Source of the DNA: Dehalococcoidia bacterium
GTDB lineage: Bacteria > Chloroflexota > Dehalococcoidia > Lucifugimonadales > UBA3495
Direction: 5' to 3'
DNA: 33,146 bases
Assembly (NCBI GenBank): GCA_021295965.1
Contig: JAGWBI010000019.1
Span: 1 to 33,146, forward strand
In this document: positions 13,990-21,632 of the stretch, piece by piece
Layout of the letters: each line of letters begins with the position of its first letter
Numbering within the stretch: position 1 is the stretch's first letter
Notes under the pieces: generated by a model
What the model was told of the DNA's origin: nothing
Databases searched by the model: none
The model's input: only the letters and a program-made list of their open reading frames with translations
Program-made: the position numbers and the translations under genes

Positions 13990-15285
13990 TTACGCCGAAA
14001 CCGGCTCGACAGCCGGCATCGCGGCAATGTCTCGTCGGTAGTAGGCGTCAGTGAAAGATATGGTCTGCACCCGATGATAGGCCCGTTGTCGCGCTTCGGT
14101 GACACGGTCGCCCAGCCCCACCACCGCCAGCACCCGGCCGCCGGCCGTCACCACGTCGCCGCTGCCGTCCTTCGCGAGTTGCGCGCCGGCGTGGAAAACA
14201 ATGCTGTCTGAATCACCGGCGTCGTCTGCCAGACCGTTGATGGCGTACCCGGTCTGGTACTGCCCCGGGTAGCCTCCCGAGACCATGACCACGGCGACTG
14301 CGGGGCGTTCGGACCACTCCACCGGGCCGGCATCATCCAGGTTTCCGTTGACGCAGGCCAGCATCGCCTCCACGGGATCGCTCAGCAACCGGGGCATGAT
14401 GACCTGGGTTTCCGGGTCACCGAAGCGACAGTTGAACTCCAGCACGCGCGGACCGTCGCGCGTCAGCATCAGCCCGCAGTACAAGGCCCCGCGGTAGGGG
14501 CAACCCCGTTCCGCCAGTTCCCTGATGACGGGCAGCATGAAACGCTGGCGGATTTCGTGGGCTAACTCGGCGTTCCAAAGATCAGGCGGCCCGAAGCTGC
14601 CCATTCCCCCGGTATTGGGGCCAACGTCGCCCTCGCCCACGCGCTTGTAGTCGGTTGCTGCCACCAACTCCGACAGATTCTCGCCGTCGGTGAAACCGAA
14701 TACGCTCACTTCGATCCCGTGCAGCCAATCCTCGATCACCACGGTCTCGCCTGACGTACCGAATATTCGATCCTCCATGCACGCGCGGATGGCGATCTTG
14801 GCATCCTCGCGGCTGGCGCACATGGCGACGCCCTTGCCGGCGGCCAAGCCGTCGGCCTTTACCACCACCGGACGGTCATGATAATCGACATAACTCAGCG
14901 CACCGGAAACGGTCTGGAAGACCCGGTAGTTCGGGCCCGGCACGTCTGCTGCATCCAGCACGCTGCGGGCGAAGCTCTTGCTGGACTCCAAACGGGCCGC
15001 TGCCCGGCTGGGGCCGAAGGCCGGGATGTCGGCGGCAGCAAGATGGTCAGCCAGTCCAAGGGCCAACGGGGTTTCCGGGCCCACCACCACCAGGTCTATG
15101 GCGTGGCCAGCGGCAGCCGCGACGATCCCGTCAACGTCGGTGTCGGCTATGGGAAGGTTCGTTCCCAGCCCAGCGGTGCCGGAGTTGCCAGGCGCCGCGA
15201 AAAGCTCGGTCACGGAATCTGAGCGTCGCAGTCGCCACGCCAGGGCGTGTTCGCGCCCGCCGGAACCTACCACCAGGACGCGCAT
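13990..15285 (-). CDS. purD: Phosphoribosylamine-glycine ligase (GAR synthetase)
   Basis: A 431-residue ATP-grasp enzyme that forms glycinamide ribonucleotide from phosphoribosylamine and glycine, the second step of purine synthesis. It has the N-terminal MRVLVVGSGGREHALAW, VVGPETPLALGLADHL, PVVVKADGLAAGKGV in the ATP-grasp domain, GPNTGGMGSFGP, and the metal-binding region RVLEFNCRFGDPETQ. The length is normal for monofunctional PurD. The ATG at 15285 is preceded by GAGG at 8 bases. It follows guaA after a 70-base gap that contains a repeat-like hairpin. Confidence 0.96.
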   Translation of the reverse strand: MRVLVVGSGGREHALAWRLRRSDSVTELFAAPGNSGTAGLGTNLPIADTDVDGIVAAAAGHAIDLVVVGPETPLALGLADHLAAADIPAFGPSRAAARLESSKSFARSVLDAADVPGPNYRVFQTVSGALSYVDYHDRPVVVKADGLAAGKGVAMCASREDAKIAIRACMEDRIFGTSGETVVIEDWLHGIEVSVFGFTDGENLSELVAATDYKRVGEGDVGPNTGGMGSFGPPDLWNAELAHEIRQRFMLPVIRELAERGCPYRGALYCGLMLTRDGPRVLEFNCRFGDPETQVIMPRLLSDPVEAMLACVNGNLDDAGPVEWSERPAVAVVMVSGGYPGQYQTGYAINGLADDAGDSDSIVFHAGAQLAKDGSGDVVTAGGRVLAVVGLGDRVTEARQRAYHRVQTISFTDAYYRRDIAAMPAVEPVSA

Positions 15286-15305
15286 GAGATTACCTCAATA
15301 CCCCG

Positions 15306-15354
15306 CTCATGGTGAACGGCAATACTCCGTTCATGGTGAGCCTGTCGAACCACG
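15306..15354. repeat. Intergenic hairpin / dispersed-repeat-like element between guaA and purD
   Basis: CTCATGGTGAACGG (15306-15319) and CCGTTCATGGTGAG (15327-15340) pair at both ends around a 3-base internal mismatch, with a 7-base loop. The right half continues as CCTGTCGAACCACG. This wording (TTCATGGTGAGCCTGTCGAACC) is familiar to me from dispersed intergenic repeats of many bacterial genomes. That recognition is from memory and not checked here. Confidence 0.5.
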
Positions 15355-15355
15355 A

Positions 15356-16909
15356 TCACTCCCACTCAATGGTGCCGGGCGGCTTGCTGGTGATGTCGTA
15401 CACCACCCGGTTCACACCGTCCACCTCGTTGACGATGCGGTTGCTGATCCGCGCCAGCACGTCGTAGGGCAAACGGACCCAGTCGGCGGTCATCGCGTCC
15501 TCGGAGTTCACGGCGCGAATGGCGCAGGCGTAGCCGTAGGTGCGGTAATCGCCCATAACGCCGACCGTGCGGTTATCGGTGAGTACGGCAAAACTCTGCC
15601 AGATGTCCCGGTACAAATCGGCGTCGGCGATCTCTTCCAGCACGACTCGGTCGCAGTTCCGCAGCAATTCCACCCGTTCCGGCGTCACCTCCCCGATGAT
15701 GCGGATAGCCAATCCGGGCCCTGGGAAAGGCTGACGGTAGATGATCTCCTCTGGCAGGCCCAATTCCAGGCCCACCGCCCGCACTTCGTCTTTGAACAGG
15801 TATCGCAGTGGTTCCACCAACCCGAAGTCCATGCGCTCCGGCAGCCCGCCTACGTTGTGGTGGGTCTTGATGCGAGCGGAAGCCCGGTTTTCCGGGGTTT
15901 CGCTTTCAATAACGTCGGGATATAGCGTGCCCTGCGCCAGCCACTTTACGTTTTCAATTTCGGCGGCGGCGTCCTCGAAGACGCGGATGAACTCGCCGCC
16001 GATGGTCTTGCGCTTGGTTTCCGGATCCGTCACACCGGCCAGGCCGTTCAGGAACCGGTCCGAGGCGTCAACGTAGCGCAGGTCCAGGCCCAGGTTTTTG
16101 TGAAAGGTTTCCTGCACTTGCTCCGATTCCCCGTGACGCAGCAGACCGTTGTTCACGAATATGCAGGTGAGTTGGGGGCCTATCGCCCGGTGCAGCAATG
16201 CCGCCGCCACCGAGGAATCCACGCCGCCGCTCAGCCCGCAGATAACCCGGTCGTCACCTACCTGCGCCCGCACCCGTTCCACGGTGTCCACCACGAAATT
16301 ACCGGCCGTCCACGCCCCGACGCATCCGCAGATCTCACGAACAAAGTTCCTCAAGATGGTCATGCCATCCGGGGTGTGCTGCACTTCGGGATGGAACTGC
16401 AAGCCGTACCAACGTTTGCCGTCGGATACGGCGGCGCACTCGGTGTTGGCGGTGCGCCCCAGCGCGACCATGCCCTCCGGCAGCCGTTCCACCCGGTCGC
16501 CGTGGCTCATCCAAACCGGGATCGTGCCCTCGATGCCAGAGAGTAGAACCCCCGAGGCATTGCTGACCGTTAAGTCGGCGTGGCCGTACTCCCGCACATC
16601 CCCCGGCGTTACAACACCCCCCAGCCGATGCACCATGGCCTGCATCCCGTAGCAAATACCCAGCGTCGGCAGGCCGCATCCCAGCACCCAATCCGGTATC
16701 ACCGGAGCGCCGACATCGTACACGCTGGCCGGGCCGCCGGAAAGGATGATCCCTTTGGGGTTCAGGTGGCCGACCGCCCCCGCATTGGCACTGGCCGGGA
16801 TGATCTCCGAATACACCTGCAACTCTCTGACGCGGCGAGCAATCAGATGGGTGTACTGGGAGCCGAAGTCGATGACTACAATGGCGTCGGGCTGCGCTGA
16901 GTTGCTCAT
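15356..16909 (-). CDS. guaA: GMP synthase (glutamine-hydrolysing)
   Basis: A 517-residue two-domain enzyme that aminates XMP to GMP using glutamine and ATP. The class I glutaminase domain has GICYGMQ with nucleophile Cys86 and [14 protein letters not shown] with the catalytic His and Glu. The synthetase domain has the PP-loop ATPase motif LSGGVDSS, then [35 protein letters not shown] and the C-terminal dimerisation segment ending KPPGTIEWE. The start is ATG at 16909-16907, giving the usual family length; an in-frame ATG at 16969 would add an unconserved extension. It is the first gene of the purine cluster. Confidence 0.97.
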   Translation of the reverse strand: MSNSAQPDAIVVIDFGSQYTHLIARRVRELQVYSEIIPASANAGAVGHLNPKGIILSGGPASVYDVGAPVIPDWVLGCGLPTLGICYGMQAMVHRLGGVVTPGDVREYGHADLTVSNASGVLLSGIEGTIPVWMSHGDRVERLPEGMVALGRTANTECAAVSDGKRWYGLQFHPEVQHTPDGMTILRNFVREICGCVGAWTAGNFVVDTVERVRAQVGDDRVICGLSGGVDSSVAAALLHRAIGPQLTCIFVNNGLLRHGESEQVQETFHKNLGLDLRYVDASDRFLNGLAGVTDPETKRKTIGGEFIRVFEDAAAEIENVKWLAQGTLYPDVIESETPENRASARIKTHHNVGGLPERMDFGLVEPLRYLFKDEVRAVGLELGLPEEIIYRQPFPGPGLAIRIIGEVTPERVELLRNCDRVVLEEIADADLYRDIWQSFAVLTDNRTVGVMGDYRTYGYACAIRAVNSEDAMTADWVRLPYDVLARISNRIVNEVDGVNRVVYDITSKPPGTIEWE

Positions 16910-16944
16910 AAACTTCCCGCCGGAGTGCTGCGGCTGCGGCGGTA

Positions 16945-16953
16945 ATATTAGCA
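16945..16953 (-). promoter_or_regulatory. Extended -10 promoter candidate for guaA and the purine cluster
   Basis: The minus strand reads TGCTAATAT at 16953-16945, an extended -10 of the TGn type. No strong -35 is present. Transcription would begin near 16938, about 29 bases before the guaA start. Confidence 0.45.
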
Positions 16954-16982
16954 CAACGTGGGAAGGCATTCACCGCATGCCA

Positions 16983-17011
16983 TTACCAGGTATCGCCGTC
17001 CTTGATAGAAT
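16983..17011 (+). promoter_or_regulatory. Promoter candidate for the DNA methyltransferase gene
   Basis: TTACCA (16983-16988) and TAGAAT (17006-17011) are separated by 17 bases. A start near 17018 would place the methyltransferase ATG at 17043 about 25 bases downstream. This favours that start over the in-frame ATG at 16977, which would precede the transcript. Confidence 0.45.
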
Positions 17012-17042
17012 ACGTGCGCCGACCGGCCCCCAGGATGCGACG

Positions 17043-17750
17043 ATGACGGTATTTGCGACGACCAGAGAACCGCGCCCAGATAGGCATACCGTGCGCGAGT
17101 GGCCCCTGCCACTGAATCAGCGCAATCAGCACGACGGTCTTGATTTGCTGACCGCGCTGGAGCCGGCATCAGTTCCCCTCTGCATCTTCGACCCGCAGTA
17201 CCGGGGCATCCTGGACAAGATGCAGTACGGCAACGAAGGGGTCAGTCGGGGCCGCGCTCGGTCGGCGTTGCCCCAGATGAGCGAAGAAACCATCGCTGAA
17301 TTCATCACCGGAATTGAGGCCGCGTTGATACCGTCCGGGCATCTGTTTCTCTGGGTGGACAAGTATCATTTGTGTACCGGGGTCGGTTCGTGGGTGAACG
17401 AGTGGGGGTTGGAAGTCGTTGACCTGATAACCTGGAACAAGGGCCGCATGGGGATGGGATACCGAACGCGCCGGACCGGCGAATATCTGCTGATCGCGCA
17501 AAAGTCGCCCAAGAGAGCCAAAGGCGTGTGGCAAAGGCATGACATCCCCGATGTGTGGACTGAGCCTGCGCCCCGACTCGGAGCCGTTCATCCCAAGCCG
17601 GTGCAGTTGCAGACTGCGCTGATTGAGGCGGTCACCGACCCCGGCGATGTAGTGCTGGACCCAGCCGCCGGGAGCTATTCAGTGCTGACCGCAGCCTGCC
17701 AGGCCGGTCGGTGGTTCCTGGGCTGCGACGTGGTGGATGGTCTGCAATAG
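17043..17750 (+). CDS. Site-specific DNA methyltransferase (N4/N6 amino-methyltransferase, small)
   Basis: A 235-residue protein with both amino-methyltransferase signatures. The catalytic motif IV is IFDPQYRG (residues 48-55), where many enzymes have DPPY. The SAM-binding motif I region is [27 protein letters not shown] near the C-terminus (from about residue 204). The order IV before I is that of beta-class enzymes. Between them lie [47 protein letters not shown] and [14 protein letters not shown]. Little room remains for a target-recognition domain. Activity on DNA adenine-N6 or cytosine-N4 is likely but not proven. An in-frame ATG at 16977 is an alternative start. The gene converges on the coiled-coil protein gene, 31 bases away. 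Confidence 0.8.
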   Translation: MTVFATTREPRPDRHTVREWPLPLNQRNQHDGLDLLTALEPASVPLCIFDPQYRGILDKMQYGNEGVSRGRARSALPQMSEETIAEFITGIEAALIPSGHLFLWVDKYHLCTGVGSWVNEWGLEVVDLITWNKGRMGMGYRTRRTGEYLLIAQKSPKRAKGVWQRHDIPDVWTEPAPRLGAVHPKPVQLQTALIEAVTDPGDVVLDPAAGSYSVLTAACQAGRWFLGCDVVDGLQ

Positions 17751-17781
17751 CGCCAGTCATTTCACCGGATTTGCCGAAACG

Positions 17782-18597
17782 TCAATCTTCCGAAACTTCC
17801 AGGAACAATACCGACTGACTGTCTGCCAGGGCCTGTGCGGCGGCGTTGATGCTCTGTCCAACTACCGCAGCCAGGGTTGGCGCTCGCATGGCTTTGGCTA
17901 CGACATCGGCCCGACGCCGCGCCCGTCTTACGTCGTCGCTGTCCACGGTCACCGACGCCTCCGCTACCATCGTTTCCCGATGCGCGGTGAAGTCACGCGC
18001 CCCTATGATGAAGTCGGCAAGCAGAATCTCGTTGTAATCAGTCTCGGTGATGATGTTGTTGTCCAGAGCATCGACAATCAGGTCTTCAAACTGGAGGTTG
18101 AACCCATCCGGGTTTTTCAGCACCCTTTTGCCGCGGGTTTGCAGCATCCCTCTGAGCTGGGGAATGATACGGGGGCCTAGCCGGCGTTCGTAGTCTTTGC
18201 CAATCAGGTTGCCAATTCGCCCTTGCATGATGCTGATTTGATCCTGCATGGCGCGAATCGCCTGCTGAACCGTAAGCATCGCCTCTTGCAGTTCTTTGAT
18301 GGCCGCCTGCATGGAAACGATGGTTTCCTGCATTACGGCGATGGTTTCCTGCATGGAAATGATGGTTTCCTGCATGGAAATGATGGTTTCCTGCATGGAA
18401 GCGATGGTTTCCTGCATGGAAGCGATGGCCGCATTGGTCAGCTCGAAGTTCTGCCGCGTCCATTGCGCGAATTCGGCGAATTCCTGGGGAAGGTTGAGCA
18501 ATTCCTCGGTGAGCAAGTACCGGCGAGCTTCGTTTCTGAACTCGTCATCGGTTTGCAGCAGCCGCAGGAGCTCCTGTCTCAGATTGGGCGTTGTCAT
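17782..18597 (-). CDS. Coiled-coil protein with possible PD-(D/E)XK-like C-terminus (DUF3782-like)
   Basis: A 271-residue protein. The N-terminal part (1-50) is helical. From about residue 58 to 133 it is an unbroken coiled coil of about 11 heptads, the first six close to IxSMQET (Ile at a, Met at d). The C-terminal domain (about 135-271) includes LQFEDLIVDALDNNIITETDYNEILLADFIIG, a strand pair with MVAEASVTVDSDDV and a basic helix RRARRRADVVAKAM. This layout resembles coiled-coil DUF3782-type proteins assigned to the PD-(D/E)XK superfamily, with Asp in ADFIIG and Glu in AEAS as candidate active-site residues; that assignment is tentative. GGAAGA precedes the ATG. It converges on the methyltransferase gene, so a modification-linked role is possible. 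Confidence 0.65.
   Translation of the reverse strand: MTTPNLRQELLRLLQTDDEFRNEARRYLLTEELLNLPQEFAEFAQWTRQNFELTNAAIASMQETIASMQETIISMQETIISMQETIAVMQETIVSMQAAIKELQEAMLTVQQAIRAMQDQISIMQGRIGNLIGKDYERRLGPRIIPQLRGMLQTRGKRVLKNPDGFNLQFEDLIVDALDNNIITETDYNEILLADFIIGARDFTAHRETMVAEASVTVDSDDVRRARRRADVVAKAMRAPTLAAVVGQSINAAAQALADSQSVLFLEVSED
18321..18425 (-). repeat. Five 21-bp tandem repeats encoding coiled-coil heptads
   Basis: On the plus strand the unit begins TGGTTTCCTGCATGGAA and recurs exactly every 21 bases from 18321, 18342, 18363, 18384 and 18405, with a decayed sixth unit at 18426. Each unit encodes one heptad of the IxSMQET type. The units are very similar at DNA level, pointing to recent slippage or unequal exchange and probable length variation between strains. 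Confidence 0.9.
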
Positions 18598-18705
18598 AGT
18601 CTCTTCCCGGCGAACGCCGTGCTCGCTCCGTATCGTGTATCCATGCTAGCCGAGGTTGGCGCTTTTCCGCAAGCAATGTCCAGGATACGGAAAACCGCCG
18701 CCCGG

Positions 18706-18714
18706 TGGTACAAT
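18706..18714 (+). promoter_or_regulatory. Extended -10 promoter candidate for the Sua5-like gene (near-leaderless)
   Basis: TGGTACAAT spans 18706-18714. The predicted start at about 18721 lies only some four bases before the ATG at 18725, and no Shine-Dalgarno sequence is visible. The rest of the 127-base divergent gap shows no gene. The string GTGGTACAAT recurs ahead of dapF. Confidence 0.45.
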
Positions 18715-18724
18715 CATCCGCGGC

Positions 18725-19354
18725 ATGGACTACCAAACCGAAATTGACCACGCCGCCGCGGTTGTCTCCGCCGGCGGCGTAGTCGCCATCCCCACCGACA
18801 CCCTCTTTGGTCTGGCAGCGGACGCCCTCAATTCCGACGCAGTAGAGCGAGTGTACGTCGCCAAGGGCCGTCCGGCGGATATGCCTCTGCCGGTGCTGGT
18901 GTCCGGATGGGAACAGGCGACCCAAGTGGCGGCTATTCCGGCCGGGGCCCTGGTCGTGGTCCAAAAGCTCGCCGAGGCGTACTGGCCCGGCAGCTTGACC
19001 ATGGTGCTGCCCGCGGCGCCGGGCCTCCCTGCTCGCCTCACCGCCGGACGCGACACCATCGCGGTGCGGATGCCCAACCATCCGGTGCCTCTGGCATTGG
19101 CGGAAGCCCTGGGGCGGCCCATCACCGGAACCAGCGCCAACCGCAGCGGCGAACCTGACATTGCCGACGCGGATGAATTGCGGACAATCATTGGGCCGCG
19201 AGTTGATGGTATCATTGCGCGAGGCCCTGCCCCGGAGGGTACCGCCAGTACCATCATATCCGTGTCCCCAGAGGGTACCGCGCTGCTCCGGGAAGGAGCG
19301 TTGCCTTACCGCGAAATTCTGGACCTCCTGGGCATGATGGAAGCGCGCAGTTAG
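18725..19354 (+). CDS. L-threonylcarbamoyladenylate synthase, Sua5/YciO/YrdC family
   Basis: A 209-residue YrdC-domain protein. These make threonylcarbamoyl-AMP from threonine, bicarbonate and ATP for the t6A37 modification of ANN-decoding tRNAs. The sequence shows GGVVAIPTDTLFGLAADA, YVAKGRPADMPLPVLV (the KxR...P motif), WPGSLTMVLPA, IAVRMPNHP and the TGTSANRSGEP strand, then STIISV. The length fits the single-domain YrdC type without the Sua5 C-terminal domain. ATG at 18725 is chosen from domain alignment; it may be nearly leaderless. It heads a tight plus-strand run that continues through miaA, another tRNA A37 modifier. Confidence 0.88.
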   Translation: MDYQTEIDHAAAVVSAGGVVAIPTDTLFGLAADALNSDAVERVYVAKGRPADMPLPVLVSGWEQATQVAAIPAGALVVVQKLAEAYWPGSLTMVLPAAPGLPARLTAGRDTIAVRMPNHPVPLALAEALGRPITGTSANRSGEPDIADADELRTIIGPRVDGIIARGPAPEGTASTIISVSPEGTALLREGALPYREILDLLGMMEARS

Positions 19355-19367
19355 TGAGGACCCCATC

Positions 19368-20393
19368 GTGGCGAACGAAACATACGACCGCTACCGCGCC
19401 GTGGTGGACGCAGAACTGCGCGACGCATTCGATGGTCGTCAGGGGATGCTTTACGACCTGCTTCGGTATCATCTGGGTTGGGTGGACGAGCGCGGCAACC
19501 CGGCTGAAACGGCGCTAACGCCGCTGCACCACTGTGGCGTCCTTGCGTTGGCCGCTGCCGATGCCGTCTCCGGCGATTATGCTCCGGCCGTATCCGCAGC
19601 CGCCGCGGTTGAGTTGGCGTATAACTTCGTGCTGGTCCACAACGACGTTCAAGCCGGCCGGATTGACCAATCCTCCGAACGTCCCAGCATCTGGTGGGTT
19701 TGGGGGCCATCCCAGGCCATCAACGCCGGCGATGGTCTGCACGCCCTGGCCCGTGCGGTATTGATGCGATTGTCCGAGGCTGGAACGCCGGCTGCCACCG
19801 TGTTGACCGCCCTGCGCAGTCTGGATCAAGCGTGTCTCACGCTGTGCGAAGGGCAATACATGGACCTGACTTACCAGGACCAGTTGATGGTGTCGGAACC
19901 CGATTACCTCGACATGGTGGGACGTAAATCCGGAGCCCTTGTTGGCTGCTCCGCCGGGTTGGGAGCGTTGGCGGTCGGCGGGGATGATCCCACTGCCGAG
20001 GCCCTGCGCCATTGGGGAGAGATGTTGGGAACGGCTCGCCAGATTTGGGAAGATATCGACGACCTGTGGGGGACCGGCGGCGACGGGTTCACTCCGGCCA
20101 ACGTCCTGAACAAAAAGAAGAGCCTGCCCCTCATCCACGCGCTGCAAAACTCCGCGACCTCCGCGAAGCGCGAGTTGGGCGGCATTTACATGAAACGTGT
20201 TCTAGACCCCGATGACCCGCCCCGCATTGTTGCCATCCTGGACGATGCCGGCTCCCGACAGTACGCGGAGGACAAGGCGGAGCAACTGCTGCACGAAGCC
20301 GGCGCCGTCCTGGCTACTGATGACTGCCAATTGCAGAGTCCTGCATCCTTGCAATGGGCGGCGGAATGGATTCTAGGTCGGTCCCACTCCTGA
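19368..20393 (+). CDS. Isoprenyl diphosphate synthase-like protein with altered Asp-rich motifs
   Basis: A 341-residue, all-helical protein of the polyprenyl synthetase class. Recognisable parts are VELAYNFVLVHNDVQ, RPSIWWVWGPSQAINAGDGLHALA, and GTARQIWEDIDDLWG. Compared with canonical enzymes, the first Asp-rich motif (DDxxD) reads N92-D93-V-Q-A, and the following Arg-Arg-Gly-x-Pro becomes SSERP. The second motif (QxxDDxxD) reads QIWEDIDD, with Glu228 for Asp. Real enzymes need these residues to hold Mg-diphosphate, so activity may be changed or lost. The start is GTG at 19368 with GAGGA upstream; it is 13 bases after the Sua5-like gene and 18 before pgk. It probably still binds an isoprenoid diphosphate, but the product is unknown. 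Confidence 0.75.
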   Translation: MANETYDRYRAVVDAELRDAFDGRQGMLYDLLRYHLGWVDERGNPAETALTPLHHCGVLALAAADAVSGDYAPAVSAAAAVELAYNFVLVHNDVQAGRIDQSSERPSIWWVWGPSQAINAGDGLHALARAVLMRLSEAGTPAATVLTALRSLDQACLTLCEGQYMDLTYQDQLMVSEPDYLDMVGRKSGALVGCSAGLGALAVGGDDPTAEALRHWGEMLGTARQIWEDIDDLWGTGGDGFTPANVLNKKKSLPLIHALQNSATSAKRELGGIYMKRVLDPDDPPRIVAILDDAGSRQYAEDKAEQLLHEAGAVLATDDCQLQSPASLQWAAEWILGRSHS

Positions 20394-20411
20394 GCTCCAG
20401 AGGGTAATCAA

Positions 20412-21608
20412 ATGAGCAAGCGTACCCTTTCCCAACTGGGCGTGGCGGGCAAGACGGTCCTGGTGCGCGTTGACTTCAACGTACCCATCGAGCAGGGAGT
20501 GGAGGCCATCGCCAATTACGACCAGAGGCTCCGCGCCACCTTGCCCACCATCCAATACCTGGTCGAAAGACAGTGCCGTATCGTGCTGTGTTCTCACCTC
20601 GGTCGCCCTCGCGGCAAGGTTGACGATGGATTGCGCTTGAAGCCGGTGGGCGACCGGCTGGCCGTGCTCTTGGGCCGTCCGGTAGCGTCCCTTCGCGACT
20701 GCGTGGGTGAAGCCGTGACTGAGCGCGTCGCGGGGATGTCCGCCGGCGATATATGCTTGCTGGAAAACCTGCGATTCTACGAAGGCGAGGAAAGCGACGA
20801 CGATACCTTTGCCGCCGAGTTGGCCGCTCTCGCGGACTGCTTCGTCATGGATGCCTTCGCCGTGGCCCACCGCGCCCACGCCTCGACCGTTGGGATACCC
20901 CGACACTTGCCCACCGCCATGGGTTTGCTCACGCAGCGCGAGGTCGAGTCCCTGGGCCTGGCTTTGGCTGAGCCGGACCGGCCGCTGGCCGCGCTGATGG
21001 GCGGAGCCAAGGTCAGCGACAAAATTCTGGTTCTGGAAAACCTGCTTTCCCGCCTTGACCACCTGTTCATCGGCGGCGGAATGGCGGTGACGTTCCTCGC
21101 CGCGGCCGGCAAGCCGGTGGGCGCGTCCGTCGTGGAGGAGGACCGCCTGGACTTCGCCCGCGACGTGCTGCGTCGAGCCGGCGACGGCGGCATAACCGTC
21201 CATCTTCCCGCAGACGTCGTTGCCGCCGACGAGTTCTCACCCCTACCCGCATCCGTCAACACCGTCTCTACAGACAGCGTCCCGGACGGCTGGTACATTA
21301 TGGACATCGGCGCAGACACCGCTGACCGGTACGCTGGTGCATTGGCCGGCTGCAAGACCATCCTGTGGAACGGGCCCATGGGCGTGTTCGAGATGGAGCA
21401 ATTCAGCACGGGCACGCGCACCGTGGCCGGCGGCATCGCGGACCTTCCCGGCGTGACCACCGTCGTGGGCGGCGGTTCCACGGCGGAAGCGGTCGAGGCC
21501 CTGGGCTTGATGGACAAGATGACCCACGTTTCCACCGGCGGAGGCGCCTCCCTTGAGTTCCTGGAAGGCCGCACCCTGCCTGGCATAGCCGCCATACCCG
21601 ACGCTTGA
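20412..21608 (+). CDS. pgk: Phosphoglycerate kinase
   Basis: A 398-residue enzyme that transfers phosphate from 1,3-bisphosphoglycerate to ADP in glycolysis. It has the N-terminal VLVRVDFNVPI, CSHLGRPRG, LLENLRFYEGEE, PLAALMGGAKVSDK, the hinge region and WNGPMGVFEMEQF, then GGGSTAEAVE and THVSTGGGASLEFLEG. AGAGGG stands 7 bases before the ATG. It is the first of three consecutive lower-glycolysis genes; a gap gene for GAPDH is not in the window. Confidence 0.97.
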   Translation: MSKRTLSQLGVAGKTVLVRVDFNVPIEQGVEAIANYDQRLRATLPTIQYLVERQCRIVLCSHLGRPRGKVDDGLRLKPVGDRLAVLLGRPVASLRDCVGEAVTERVAGMSAGDICLLENLRFYEGEESDDDTFAAELAALADCFVMDAFAVAHRAHASTVGIPRHLPTAMGLLTQREVESLGLALAEPDRPLAALMGGAKVSDKILVLENLLSRLDHLFIGGGMAVTFLAAAGKPVGASVVEEDRLDFARDVLRRAGDGGITVHLPADVVAADEFSPLPASVNTVSTDSVPDGWYIMDIGADTADRYAGALAGCKTILWNGPMGVFEMEQFSTGTRTVAGGIADLPGVTTVVGGGSTAEAVEALGLMDKMTHVSTGGGASLEFLEGRTLPGIAAIPDA

Positions 21609-21632
21609 TATTCCGCTGCACCCGGAGCGAAC

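Noticed and set aside
16977-17042. An N-terminal extension of the DNA methyltransferase from ATG 16977
   Set aside because: A promoter candidate with -10 at 17006-17011 falls inside the extension, and the extension adds no family-like residues. It stays an alternative.
18321-18425. Regular repeats as a possible CRISPR array
   Set aside because: The 21-base units are contiguous with no spacers, and they encode in-frame coiled-coil heptads.
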